In this document: positions 43,836 through 55,088 of the stretch, piece by piece | Layout of the letters: every line of letters begins with the position of its first letter | How positions within the stretch are numbered: the stretch's first letter is position 1 | The notes under the pieces: model-generated | Seen by the model: the letters and a program-made list of their open reading frames with translations, nothing else | Told to the model about the DNA's origin: nothing | Databases searched by the model: none | Assembly (NCBI RefSeq): GCF_008728515.1 | Contig: NC_044986.1 | Coordinates: forward strand, 114,378,313-114,442,312 | Source of the DNA: Papio anubis | Lineage: Eukaryota > Chordata > Mammalia > Primates > Cercopithecidae | Direction of reading: 5' to 3' | Length of the DNA: 64,000 bases | Translations under genes and position numbers: made by a program

Positions 43836-44599
43836 GGTGCTTTCTTGCTGACTGCATCCATGAGTCACCCTGTCTTTGGACTGCTGGCCCTTCTGTCGGG
43901 GTGCTGGGACAGGTGCTGAGTGCTGGTGGTGGTGGAAGCTTGTGCCAGTCCCTAGGGCCACTGCTGACCCACTGTATGGGTTCCCGGGACTGTGATGTCC
44001 TGAGTCTGTCAGTCAGAACGAGGGAGGTGGGCTTTCTGGGAAGATCGCTTGGGTGGTCCCTGGTGGACAGGAAGGGTCAGGGCCAGAATAGGGGTAATGA
44101 GGGGCAGAGAGAGAATGGAGGAGAGGAGAGGGGTGAAGAGGCTTGTGTGTGTTGGGAAGGAAAAAAAGAGGAGGCCAGGAGAAAGAGAGTGGGCTCCCTT
44201 GTCCTGTTTCATTTTTATTTCAGAATGACTTTCCTGCCACTCTGTCCCTGGCTGCTGCTTCTGCTCTGCTTCCTGGTGCCTGACGGCTCACTCTGGTGTG
44301 TTTGATTTCATTGTTGGCTCTGCCCTTTGTCCATGTTCTACTTTTCCAGCACTGAGTGTTGAGCTAGGCTTTCCTATTTCCCCCCTGCTCCTGCTGGTTC
44401 CTGCCATTTCCGGAACACACTTTAGACACAGCTCTCTTCTTAGGAGTTGGGTGAGAAGCCTTATTTTTACAAGAACATTTTTCCCCTTTTTCTTAAAAAA
44501 GTCCCTTTCTCTGCTTTCTCTAGGTCTCACGGTTTATTTCCTCTTCCCACCGACTTCTTCCTTTCCCTCTTTCCCCTCAGCCAGAGGTATTTTTGTGTG
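43836..44599. other. Unique sequence with a weak signal-peptide exon candidate
   Basis: A pyrimidine-rich acceptor (catttttatttcag, ending 44223) precedes ATG at 44225. The 26-codon frame MTFLPLCPWLLLLLCFLVPD followed by GSLWCV looks like a secretory signal peptide, and a donor-like GTGTGT starts at 44296. Upstream 44090-44190 is purine-rich. I recognise no gene; T/C-rich DNA gives leucine runs by chance. Confidence 0.2.
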
Positions 44600-45290
44600 T
44601 AACAGCTTTTTTGAGATAAAAGTCACATACCTTATATTCACCCATTTAAAGTGCACTATTTGACTGGTGCGGTGGCTCACACCTGTGATCCCAGCACTTT
44701 GGGTGGCCGAAGCGGGCAGATCGCTTGAGGTCAGGAGTTTGAGACTAGCCTGGCCAACATGATGGAACCCCATCTCTACTAAAAATACAAAAAAATTAGC
44801 TGGGCATGGTGGTGGGCACCTGTAATTCCAGCTACTCGGGAGACTGACGGCAGGAGAATCACTTGAACCCGCAAGGTGGAGGCTGTGGTGAGTTGAGATC
44901 ACGCCACTGCACTCCAGCCTGGGCATCAGAGTGAGACTCCATCTCAAAAAAAAAAAAAAAAAAAAAAGAGATAAAGTCTATAATTAATGGTTTTACTGTA
45001 TTCACAAGATTGTGCAACCATCATCACAATCAATTTTAGAACATTTTTATCACCCCAAAAAGGCATCCTGTCCCCATTAGCAGTCACCTTCCCATTCCTC
45101 TGCTCCCCAGGCCCCTGGCAACTACCAATCTGTTTTCTGTCTCTATGGATTTGCCCATTCTGGACATTTCATATCAATGGAATCATATAATATTTAGTCT
45201 TTTGTGTCTGCCTTCTTTCACATAGCCTAATGTTTGCAAGAGTCATGGTGTTGCAGCGTATGCCAGTATGCCAGTCCTTTTTATTAAGAA
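44600..45290 (-). mobile_element. L1M antisense segment, split by an Alu
   Basis: agcttttttgagataaaagt, cacccatttaaagtgcacta, then gattgtgcaaccatcatcac, ttagaacatttttatcaccc, ggacatttcatatcaatgga and ctttcacatagcctaatgtt in L1M antisense order. Confidence 0.72.
44662..44967 (+). mobile_element. AluS in L1M
   Basis: Full sense Alu, poly-A 44946-44967. Confidence 0.93.
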
Positions 45291-46617
45291 AACCTGGAGA
45301 TTTTGTGTGTTCAGAAGCACAGATCCGGGTTGGGGCAAGAGTCAGATGTGATGAACAGGAGCATGTGGCACATAGAGAATGATGCAACGTGATATGTTAC
45401 TGAAATACAATGTGGTGTTTTTGCCACAAGAGCACTGCAATCATATTGAAGAGCATTAGCTACACCTTGGAGGAGACATTGCAAATCCGGAATTCAGGAC
45501 GATCCCCGTCCAGAAAGTTCCTTCCATGCAAAACTCAATGGCCCCATACACTGTCCGCTTGTCTCAGTCTCCTTCCTTCCTCTAGTCTCCCTGTGGAAGG
45601 AGCAGCTCCATCCTGTGCGAAGTGGCGTGCTTGGGTACCATGCCCATTAGGTTGAGCCCAGGCGTGAGTATTTCCGTATTTGAGTCTTGGTCAACAAGGA
45701 GGGAAATAATTTCATTATTGGAAATTTACAACAGTCCAAGTGAGAAAGTAAGAGGCAAGAGGTAAATGGAGTTGGCTTTTTAAAACTAAAAAAAAAAAAA
45801 AAAAAGATATTGTCAAGTCAACAGGAGATGAAAAGAGCTCCAAGTCATTGATAAGAGAGAGCTTTGAGACTAATTGACATTGAAGCCTGATGCTGTAACA
45901 AAATCAGAGGAGAGCCAGCAAGCACAGACATCAGGAGTGCATTTGGGTACGGTGTGTGTGGTGAGGGGATCATAATTAGGGTCTCTAAGTTTGCCTTCAT
46001 TACCCCGACAGAGGTCAGAAACCTTCCTGAGTGCCTACCGGATACCACTCATTTTGCAGACCAGGTAATGACATTACAACAGAAACAGCTGACCATGTTT
46101 GAAGTCAAGAATTATAAACCACTGGCATCAACATGAACCATGAGCGAAGAAAGGAATACTTGAGTGGAATGCAGAGTTCTTCTCTTGCAAAGATATCTCA
46201 AGAATTAGATTAATAGTTACAAAATCCATTAAAGTTAAATATGGTGAATTTGATGAACGCAGCTCCAAAATATGAATATAGGAAAATGGAGAAAAGCCAT
46301 TGCAGAGATTCAAAATGGCTGACATTAGGATAGACTGAGGTGGTCGGAAGGACAAGAAAAGCCAGGGAATGCTTTGCCATGACCCACAACCAAGGGGATT
46401 TGCTGCTGTGAATTCTGAAGTTCTGAGACTCAGAAGCGAAACCTGAATAGCCGTCATCTCCCTGGTATGTTCTCTAAAGGTTGTAAAGCAGTGTTGCCTA
46501 CGCCCTAGAGTCTTACAGAATTCACAGCAGCAGTTATTTACAATCTTCTGTAACCCTGAGATCCAGACACGCTTCCACGGGGCTGGCTAGAAACATACTA
46601 TGCTGAACTCAGACTCT
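45291..46617. other. Mostly unassigned sequence
   Basis: About 1.3 kb. 45715-45960 may be eroded antisense L2 (caacagtccaagtgagaaag). An A17 run lies at 45788-45804. No coding frame above about 110 codons. Confidence 0.4.
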
Positions 46618-46830
46618 ATCCATTCATTCAAATACTGGACGAGCAGGTATGACTGCCCGGGTGATGAAGCTGGGTACTGGTGACAAAGCCATGCATCCAA
46701 TAGTCACGATCCTGCTCATGGAGTTTTCAGTCTATGGGCAAACAGGTATCACATGGATTTATTTGTGATAGCAGAAGTGCTGTGAAGATTTTAAAAGTGT
46801 TTGAGGGTGTATCACAGGAGACCCTGTGTG
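46618..46830 (-). mobile_element. L2 3' end
   Basis: attcattcaaatactggacg, atcctgctcatggagttttc and gcagaagtgctgtgaagatt follow antisense L2 from its terminus. Confidence 0.6.
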
Positions 46831-47061
46831 AACTGGAAAATCGCTCTTATCCTCTGAGCAAGACTTTTTTCCTTGATCAGGCTCCTGGTACCTGCATCTT
46901 TCTTCCTTTAAAAATGAGTTCTCAGCCCTTTTGCAAATAAACCTCTTTCAGGCCACCACACCATTTTTCCAGACCTGCCCAAATATGCCCTGTCACAGGA
47001 CATGGTCATAGTCTGAACTCAAGCTGAGATCCCTTCGTTGTGTGACAGAAATTTCAACACC

Positions 47062-47364
47062 TTTTTCTTTTTCGTTTCTCTTTATCTTGAGACAGGGTCC
47101 TGCTCTGTCACCCAGGCTGGAGTGCAGTGGCAGGATCTCAGCTCACTGCAACCTCCACCTCTCAGGCTCAAGTGATCCCCCACCCCAGCCTCCCGAGTAG
47201 CTGGGCTCACAGGCATGCACCACCATGCCCAGATAATTTTCGTGTTTTTTGTAGAGCCGGGGTTTCGCCGTATTGCCTGGGCTGGTCTTGAACTCTGGGC
47301 TCAATCTACCTTCCTTAGCTCCCCAAAGTGCTGGGATTACAGACGTGAGGCACCAAGCCTGGCC
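47062..47364 (-). mobile_element. AluJ
   Basis: Full antisense Alu with an impure T/C tail; T-rich repeats cctttttctttt flank both sides. Confidence 0.91.
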
Positions 47365-47435
47365 TTTTTTTCTTTTTTATTGTGATAAATATATTAGTAA
47401 AGTATAAATGTACTAAAATTCACCATCTTATTCGT

Positions 47436-47657
47436 TTTTTTTTTTTTTCTGAGACAAGTGATTCTCCTGCCTCAGCTTCCTGAGTAGCTGGGACTATAGT
47501 CGTGCACCACTATGCCCGGATAATTTTTTGTATTTTTAGTAGAGATAGGGCATTGCCATTTTGGCTAGGCTGATCTTGAACTCCTGACCTCAGGTGATCC
47601 ACCTGCCCTGACCTCCCAATGTGCTGGGATTACAGGTGTGAGCCACCATGCCCAGCC
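47436..47657 (-). mobile_element. AluS with internal deletion
   Basis: Poly-T then ctgagacaag joins directly to tgattctcctgcctc, losing about 65 bases of right arm. Confidence 0.9.
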
Positions 47658-48050
47658 TCCACCAGACAAAGGTTCTGCTGTTCTTTGTGGCTGGCCTCTT
47701 TTTTTGCTGGCGTGGATTCTCATTGAGTCTTATTGGACACACATACACAGCAAACTCATGGTGGGAAGGATTAAAAGACCAGCCTTCTGGCAATAGACAA
47801 TACCCACAGACACAGACCCTCCAATCTCAGGCACTTGTAACAGGTGTTTCTCTGTGTGAATGTTTTCACAGCTGAAAGAACACCGTCAGGAATTTCTGAC
47901 AAGAGCGCAAAATGGTGCAGCTTCTGTGGAGGAGAATTTGGCAATATTAAAACAAATGCCAATGAGTCTCACTGGACTAAAAGCAAGGGGTCAGTAGGGT
48001 TGCATTCCTTTGGATTCTGCAATCCAACTTCAATTATTATTATTATTATT
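47658..48050 (+). other. L1M-like sense sequence with an MLT1-like patch
   Basis: gcagcttctgtggaggagaa and tttggcaatattaaaac look like sense LINE text; atgagtctcactggacta and following to about 48015 look MLT1-like. A related composite recurs at 49658-49725. Ends in (att)n. Confidence 0.45.
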
Positions 48051-48338
48051 TTTTGAGATGGAGTTTTGTTCTTGTCAGCCAGGCTGCAGTGCAGCAGCAC
48101 CATCTTGACTCACTGCAACCTCTGCCTCCTGGATTCAAGCAATTCTCCTTCCTCAGCTTTCCGAGTAGCTGGGATTACAGGTGCCCGCCACCATGCCCAG
48201 CTAATTTTTGTGTTTTTAGTAGAGATGGGGTTTCAGCATGTTGGCCAGGCTGGTCTTGAAATCCCGACCTCAGGGGATCCGCCTGCCTCGGCCTCCCAAA
48301 GTGCTGGGATTACAGGCGTGAGCCACCGTGCCTCGCCT
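48051..48338 (-). mobile_element. AluSx
   Basis: Full antisense Alu, tail merged with (att)n at 48036-48050. 29 bases from an oppositely oriented AluY. Confidence 0.93.
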
Positions 48339-48367
48339 CAGTGAATTTATTATAAAGAAATGCCCTC

Positions 48368-48665
48368 GGCCGGGCGCGGTGGCTCACGCCTGTAATTCCA
48401 GCACTTTGGGAGGCCGAGGCGGGTGAATCACGAGGTCAGGAGATCGAGACCATCCTGCCTAACGGTGAAACCCCATCTCTCCTAAAAATACAAAAAATTA
48501 GCCGAGCGAGGTGGCGGGCGCCTGTACTCCCAGCTACTCTGGAGGCTGAGGCAGGAGAATGGTGTGAACCCGGGAGGTGGAGCTTGCAGTGAGCCGAGAT
48601 TGCGCCGCAGCACTCCAGCCTGGGAGATAGAGCAAGACTCTGTCTCAAAAAAAAAAAAAAAAAAA
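48368..48665 (+). mobile_element. AluY
   Basis: Near-consensus: ggccgggcgcggtggctcac, atcacgaggtcaggagatcg, ggtggcgggcgcctgt. Target-site duplication aagaaatgccctc and aaagatgccctct. Typical AluY right arm (gagattgcgcc), unlike 17213. Confidence 0.94.
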
Positions 48666-48722
48666 GATGCCCTCTAAAATGCAAAACAACATCTCAAAAA
48701 GGTGACTGATACGGCGTTTAAA

Positions 48723-48740
48723 AAATTTTTTTTGAGACAG
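48723..48740 (-). mobile_element. Alu stub
   Basis: Only ttttttttgagacag of an antisense Alu tail remains, then unrelated sequence. An aborted insertion or deletion remnant, if not chance. Confidence 0.4.
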
Positions 48741-48861
48741 AAGAGCATGAAGTCAAGCGGAAAGTTTTCCTAAGTGCAGGATGTTGTGCCTTTGCACAGG
48801 GTCACAAGCCCATGAAGCTAGTCCTGATGACAGGAGATGTGTTAAAAGTTCAGAGGAGCCA

Positions 48862-49161
48862 GGCTGGGCGCAGTGGCTCACGCCTGTAAACCCAGCACTT
48901 TGGGAGGCCAAGGCAGGCAGATCACTTGAGGCCATGAGTTCAAGACCAACTTGGCTAACACAGAGAAACCCTGTCTCTACTAAAAATACAAAAAATTATT
49001 TTGGTGTGGTGTTGCACACCTATAATCCCAGCTACTTGGGAGTCTGAGGCACGAGAATCACTTGAACCCAGGAGGCAGAGATTGCAGTGAGCCAAGATCA
49101 TGCCTCTGCACTCCAGCCTGGACGACAGAGCGAGACTTTGTCTCAATGACAACGATGACAG
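48862..49161 (+). mobile_element. AluS with decayed tail
   Basis: Full sense Alu; tail is aatgacaacgatgacag instead of poly-A. Perfect 15-bp target-site duplication aagttcagaggagcc at 48846-48860 and 49162-49176. Confidence 0.94.
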
Positions 49162-49361
49162 AAGTTCAGAGGAGCCTGCTTGTGGGACTCCGCTGGCTAA
49201 TTGTGGGACAATTTGATCACCAAAAAAGAATAAATGACAGTGGTTTATAACACACTGAATAAAACAGGGATCCCTGAGTTTGTAGGGATCCTGTATATAG
49301 TGATACTACACCACTGTAGATACTATGTAGTAATACTTAAAAAAGTTAATAATAAAAAAAC

Positions 49362-49461
49362 TTTTTTTTTTTTTTTTGAGACAATCTAGCAAGTGGCATG
49401 ATCTCAGCTCATTGCAACCTCTGCTTCCCAGGTTCAAGCGATTCTCCTGCCTCAGCCTCCT
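49362..49461 (-). mobile_element. Alu, strongly truncated
   Basis: Poly-T then about 85 bases of right arm, with a small deletion after gagac, ending at cagcctcctg. Confidence 0.88.
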
Positions 49462-49819
49462 GTTTATATATATACACTTTTTAAAATTACTTTTTCCCCC
49501 TTTTCCCACAGAAAGAACTTAATAGTAATACTTTATAAAGGTAGGTATGCAGGGGAGGGAAAACTTCTTTATGAAGAGTGCTAGCTAATGAATGTAGACA
49601 GAATGGTAGAATTAGAAAAATTACATTTGCAGCCATTTAGTAATAACGACAAAACCACTGGCAATATTTAACAAAACAAGTGCAAATGAGTCTCGCTGGA
49701 CTAAAGTCAAGGTGTCAATAGGGAAGATTGCTGGGAAATAGGACAGTCACGTGATTTATAAAGTCTCACTTTGTCACTCAAGTGATCTTGGCATGACCGA
49801 GAGTGAGGCAGTCTGTTAT

Positions 49820-50788
49820 TGTGTGCTCCCTGCTGTGACGGAGTGGGAAGTACACTGTGTCGTATTTTGCCAAAAATGTTTAACTCAAATCTAGACATGA
49901 GGAAACAATCAGACAAATACGGATTCCGGGGGACGTTCTACAAGGCAGCTGGCCGAAACTCTTCAAAGATGTCATTTAAAAAATGAAAAAGAAAAAGGGA
50001 GAATGTTCTAGATAAAAGTAAGTTAAAGAAACATGAGAACCAAGTGAGTCGTAAGACCCTGGATTGGTCTCAGATTGAAAAAGACCATGAGAAACATTTA
50101 GCGGACAACGAAGGAAGCTGGAATTTGGACTTCTTGTTAGGTAGTGTTACTGCACCGTGTCCGGTGTCTTGGATGTGATGGTGTTGGTGATGGTTTTGGC
50201 CAGGGTTTTGTAGGAGAACCTCTTTGTTTTCAGAAGATACAGGAAGAAGGTTACAGGGTGAAATACCCTGGTGTCTTGCAACTTAGTTTCAAATGTGGGG
50301 ATGGAGAGAGGGTCCGCGGAAAGGGAAGGAACAAATGATACACAATGGTAACAATTATTTGAACCTCGATGAGGGGTATACAGCTATCCTTGAACGATTT
50401 TTCTTTGTTTTTTTTTTGAGATGGAATTTCCCTATCCCAGTCTGGAGTGCAATGGCGCGATCTCCCTTGCTCGCTGCAACCTCTGCCTCCCGGGTTTAAG
50501 CGATTCTCGTTTCTCAGCCTCCCAAGTTCAAGATTCTCCTGCCTCAGCCTCCCAAGTAGCTGGGATTACGGGTGCACACCACCACACCCGGCTAGTTTCT
50601 GTAGTTTAGTGGAGATAGGGTTTCACCACATTGGCCAGGCTGGTCTCAAAACTCCTGTGCTCAGGTGATCTGCCCACCTCCGCGTCCTAAAGTGCTGAGA
50701 TGATAGGCATGAGCCACCATGCCTGGCCCCTTGTACTATTCTTTAGCTTCTCTCTAGGAAAGCCATTTTTAAAAAACAAAAAGTTAGC
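49820..50788 (+). mobile_element. L1M-type 3' end, split by an Alu
   Basis: caatcagacaaatacgg, cagctggccgaaactcttca, accctggattggtctcag, gaacctctttgttttcag and gaggggtatacagctatcct, then after the Alu ttgtactattctttagct and aaacaaaaagttag. Order matches a common sense LINE 3' end; subfamily uncertain. Confidence 0.55.
50407..50728 (-). mobile_element. AluS with internal duplication
   Basis: Antisense. The block ctcagcctcccaagt occurs twice, at 50513-50527 and about 27 bases later, lengthening the right arm. Confidence 0.9.
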
Positions 50789-51521
50789 GGGGAGGAAAAA
50801 AAAGTTTTCCTAGCTAAAATCACGTGTCGAGGAGGCATGCAGTGGCACATGAAAGCAGACAAGCCTCTCGGGCTGATTGGCAGTTCCCCCGGAGCAGCAG
50901 AGATGCCACCTGGCACTTCAACATCGTTAGCTCCATGTCCCTGTCTGTGTGTACCGCACAATCCATCATGGTGAGCACAGCAGCCAGCAGGCACCGCAGT
51001 GTGAGATTGGCGCCTGTCCTGGTGCGGCATAAAGAGAAGAGCTGAGACCAGGATTCATGGAGCAGCTAGCCGGGCGCTGAGGTTTCCTCTGTACTGAGAG
51101 AAGGCAAGGAGTTTGGTGTCAGTTCAGGCCTGGACAACTTCTGTGGGTCTTATTTGAAAACGGGGGAAAATATACCTAGCTTTATTTATGCAATAGAGGT
51201 CAAATATTATATGAGACAATATCATTATTTTGTAGATATGTCTTACTTCATAGATGATCTCATTATATTTTATGTAGTAATATTCTGAAAATAGAGATAG
51301 GTTTTTTCACATATGAGCTGTTCGGATGTACTTGCTGTTGGTAGTTCTACTAGTGTCCTATAAACCCAGCATTTAGAATGATTCTGTTTCTTATTATTCC
51401 CATCAAAAGAGAGAGAGAGAAAAAGCAGTGCGTCTGAAATGGTCTCTGCTGTGTTACTGAGTACTTCTGACACGAGAGGACTTCTTTTCTTATTGGGCTT
51501 CAGTGAAAACCGATTGCACAT
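50789..51521. other. Unique sequence with a MIR-like core
   Basis: 50825-51045 has small frames on both strands without a recognised product. 51108-51225 resembles MIR (ttgaaaacgggggaaaatat). No gene supported. Confidence 0.4.
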
Positions 51522-51808
51522 CTCCCTCCCTCCCTCCCCTCCTTCCCTCCCTCTTCTCCTCCTTCCCTCCCTCCCTTCCCTCCTCTCCCTCCCTCCTTCC
51601 CTCTCTCCCTCCCTTCTTCCCTCTCTCCTTCCTTCCTTCCCTCCTTCCCTCCCTCCTTCCCTCCCTCCTTCCCTTTTTCCCTCCTTCCCTCCCTTTCTCC
51701 CTCCTCCCTCCCCCTTCCTTCCTTCCTTCCTTCCTTCCTTCCTTCCTTCCTTCCTTCCTTCCTTCCTCCCTTTCTTCCTTTCTCTCCTCCTCCTCCTTCT
51801 TCTTCTTC
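51522..51808 (+). repeat. (CCTT/CCCT)n polypyrimidine tract, 287 bases
   Basis: Almost pure C/T. A clean (ccttt-free) cctt run lies near 51714-51765, ending in cttcttcttct. It sits at the 3' (T) side of an antisense Alu monomer. Confidence 0.97.
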
Positions 51809-51933
51809 TGTTAGAGATGGGATTTTACTATGTTACCCAGGCTGGTCTCCAACTCCTGGCTTCAAGCAGTCCTCCCCACCCAGCCTCCCAAAGTGCTGGG
51901 ATTACCACCACTTTGGGAGCCACTGCACCTGGC
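51809..51933 (-). mobile_element. Alu left monomer (FLAM-like)
   Basis: Single antisense monomer from ttagagatgggattttac to gcacctggcc. Flanks attgcacatct (before the tract) and attgcacattt (51936) make a target-site duplication around tract plus monomer. Confidence 0.85.
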
Positions 51934-52439
51934 CTCATTGCACATTTCACACTTGCTTTTCTTCCACTCCCTGAATCTCTTTGGTCCTGGGTGCAATAGG
52001 TCACATCATGGCATGGCACGCCTTCTGGTCCTGCACCCTTGTGTCACAAAGCAGGGTGCATCACCCTCATGCACAGTAGGGACATTTCTGGAAGACATTC
52101 CTACACCAGGATGGCTGGTGGTAACCATAGACAGAGGGATTGCAAACCATGTGGATACATGTGGCCAAACACAGTAAGATACATCCCTAACTTAACTTAC
52201 CCTTAGCTGGAATCCAAAATGACACAGCCATTCCAATGGTACCTGTTCCAGGGGAAGTATGATGGAGAGAAAATCCGAGAGGAAAGAGACAGCAGACTGT
52301 AATTAAAATATCCACTTTTGCAAAACGAGGGAAAAAAAAGAAGGGACAGAGGGAGGGAGGGAAAGAGGGAAAGGATTCTAGGGCTTTTTAGGAGCCAGTT
52401 CAAGGGCAGAGGGGTGGGGGCTGAAGCTTAGGTAGGCTC
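51934..52439. other. Unassigned sequence
   Basis: About 500 bases; small G/A-rich run at 52328-52372. No repeat named. Confidence 0.4.
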
Positions 52440-53060
52440 TGTTAGCATCATGAGAAATCTGCCAGGAGGTAGAGATGACCATTGGGCAATCAGAATTGTG
52501 GGTTTGAAGAAGTGGTGGGTGCTGTTGTAGAGATTAGGGAGTCATTCCACAATAATTACAGCTGTGTGAGCAGATGAGTTCCCGTAAAGGAAAGTGCAAA
52601 AGGAGGAAGAAAAGAGGGCGGGGCGGGGCGGCTCCCTCCTGCAATTCCAGCCCTTGGGGAGGTAGAGTGTGTGGATCACTTGAGCCCAGGAGTTTGAGAC
52701 CAGCCTGGGCAACATGGCGAAACCCCACCTCTACAAAAAATTTAGCTGGGCATGGTGGTGTGCACCTATAGGCCTAGCTACTTGGGAGACTTGGGAGGCT
52801 TAGGTGGGAGGATTGCCCGAGCCTAAGGAGGTCGAGGCTTCAGTGAGCCATGATTGCACCACTGCACTCCAGCTTGAATCTCAAAAAAAAAAGAAAAGAA
52901 AAAGAAAAAAAAAAAAGAAAAGAGGACTGAGAACAGAATCTTGGGTAATATTTAGCTATGGCGTTTAGGTAAGGAGATGGCTACAAAGTTTTGGGCCAAG
53001 AAACTGATTAGAGCCAGGATATAAAGGTGGAATGTGAGGGATGACCACAACCAGGTTGGT
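52440..53060 (-). mobile_element. Antisense L2, split by an Alu
   Basis: gaggtagagatgaccattgg, gattagggagtcattccaca, gtgagcagatgagttcc, then aggactgagaacagaatctt after the Alu follow antisense L2 order. Confidence 0.6.
52617..52915 (+). mobile_element. AluJ
   Basis: Sense Alu with three ggggc units in the head and an A/G tail. Repeats aagaaaagagg flank it. Confidence 0.91.
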
Positions 53061-53497
53061 TTGAGATTTTTGTCACTTAAAACTGAAAGAATTCTGATAA
53101 TACCTGTATTTAAATATTTAAAACCAGATATAAGCTTAGACTTGTAGCTGTTGTACAACTGTAAAATCAAAACATATTAAGTACCAGCAAAATTGTAAAA
53201 CTCATAAAATAGAAATTAGCATTTAGTATAACAGATGGTATTGTTTTGCTGAAATAAAATCACTTCTATTGGCATTTTTAGTAGAAAAAATTATTTCTAT
53301 GGTGAAGTCTCACTTCACTTGCTGGTTTGGTGATTTTGATTTTGAGTATTGTGTCCATCATAATGCTTGTCATTATCTCTGTTGATAAGTTTCCTTTTTA
53401 GCAAAGATGATTTTATATCATCTATCCATTATTTAGAAGAGACCGTCTAATAGTACATTCCAAATATGATGGCAAAAAACTTTAAAAAATATCATTT
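53061..53497. other. AT-rich unassigned sequence
   Basis: About 440 bases of AT-rich DNA, no repeat or gene recognised. Confidence 0.4.
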
Positions 53498-53796
53498 GAC
53501 AGGGTACAGTGGCTCATGCCCGTAATCCTAGAACTTTGGGAGGCCGAGGTAGGTGGATCACTTGAGGTCGGGAGTTCGAGACCTTCCTAGCCAACATGGT
53601 GAAACTCTGTCTCTGCTAAAAATACAAAAATTAGCCAGGCGCGGTGGTGGGCGCCTGTAGTCTCAGCTACTCAGGAGCCTGAGGCAGGAGAATCACTTGA
53701 ACCGGGGAGGCAGAGGTTGCAGTGAGCTGAGATCACGCCACTGCACTCCAGCCTGGGTGACAGAGTGAGACTCTGTCTCAAAAAAAAAAAAAAAAA
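53498..53796 (+). mobile_element. AluS
   Basis: Full sense Alu, poly-A 53780-53796. Flanks aaaaatatcatttgac and aaaaaatcatttaac. Confidence 0.93.
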
Positions 53797-54219
53797 TCAT
53801 TTAACAAAGTTTATTAATTGATTGTTGGCTCTGTCCATTCATGATCTGCTGTAAGCTGCTGTGTGTTCCCACCCTGGGATTCTTACACTACACTCACTCA
53901 CCATGTGAGTATGGATTTGAAGGGTGGAACACACTCTTTTGAGTTTTGTATGCTTATACCACCCTGTGTATTTTGATAACTCAGTGTCCCACCTTTTTTC
54001 TCCAATCAGACTCCTGCAAGGGCTTTATTTCTATGCTGCAATTTCAAATGACCTGCAAATTCTTAGAAGTATAAAGAATTAAAAATATATAACCAACTAA
54101 AATTGGGTTGTGGGAGGCTGGAGAAAGGAGAGAGAGGCTTGATTCACCACTGCTCAAAATAAGGTGTCAATACTGTCTAAAAAACGTACTCTCCAGACTG
54201 TTCACATCAAACTTTTTTG
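53797..54219. other. AT-rich unassigned sequence
   Basis: About 420 bases; nothing recognised. Confidence 0.4.
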
Positions 54220-54440
54220 GGATGCAGTGCGGTGTGGTACAGAGAGTAACGGGTTTTGGATTCCGATGGCTCTGAATTGGTTGACACTCTTCCTAGCTTG
54301 GACATTGCAAAGTTATTTAATCACTTATTTTCCTCATCTGTAGAGAAAGGTTACGGTGGTGAAATGAGATCATGAAGCTAAAATGCCCAAAGGTAGGCCT
54401 GGGGCACAGTTGGTTATCAGTAATAATAGTTATTATCAGT
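54220..54440 (+). mobile_element. MIR SINE, near full length
   Basis: gcggtgtggtacagagagta, gggttttggattccgatggc, ttcctcatctgtagagaaag, gcctggggcacagttgg and taataatagttattatca in MIR order. Confidence 0.85.
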
Positions 54441-54780
54441 TATAGAAACTTAGGAGAACTAGAATAAATACAGAACTCAATATCCTAGTAGATGAGTAAG
54501 AAAGGGTTTGCAGACCTTGTGGGTGTGAACATAGGGAGGGTTATGTGGAATCAGACCAACCAAACAAAGGGAGTTGGCATTTGGGGTCAGTCAGATTTTG
54601 TGCAGCCAGGTTACGGCTAGGTCTGGATGGTTGACACACAGTGTGATGTTCCACTGCATTTGTATCAAGATAATGCCCCAACTCTCCCCCCAAAATCCAG
54701 CATTATTCATAATCGCATCTTTCATTATCAATTTGGGGAAGGTCTTAGGTACACAGTCAGTTCCTGGGGATGAAAATGAT
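54441..54780. other. Unassigned sequence
   Basis: About 340 bases; nothing recognised. Confidence 0.4.
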
Positions 54781-54790
54781 GATTTCTTCC

Positions 54791-55088
54791 TTTTTTTTTT
54801 TTTTTTGAGACGGAGTCTCGCTCTGTCACCCAAGCTGGAGTGCAGTGGCCAGATCTCAGCTCACTGCAAGCTCCGCCTCCTGGGTTTACGCCATTCTTCT
54901 GCCTCAGCCTCCTGAGTAGCTGGGACTACAGGCGCCAGCCACCTCGCCCGGCTAGTTTTTTGTGTTTTTTTAGTAGAGACGGGGTTTCACCGTGTTAGTC
55001 AGGATGGTCTCGATCTCCTGACCTCGTGATCCACCCGTCTCGGCCTCCCAAAGTGCTGGGATTACAGACTTGAGCCGCCGCGCCCAGC
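54791..55088 (-). mobile_element. Young AluY, Old World monkey (AluYR-like) type
   Basis: Antisense; cagtggccagatctcagctc, gggtttacgccattc, ggctagttttttgtg and ttacagacttgagccgccgc are the monkey-type bases. It is inserted at the poly-T of the next Alu. Confidence 0.94.

Noticed and set aside
43550..44305. 251-codon plus-strand frame
   Set aside because: Its first third is a scrambled Alu and no domain is seen. Only the last 26 codons are kept, as a weak exon candidate.
51439..51999. 186-codon plus-strand frame rich in Ser, Leu and Pro
   Set aside because: Translation of the CCTT tract plus an Alu monomer.
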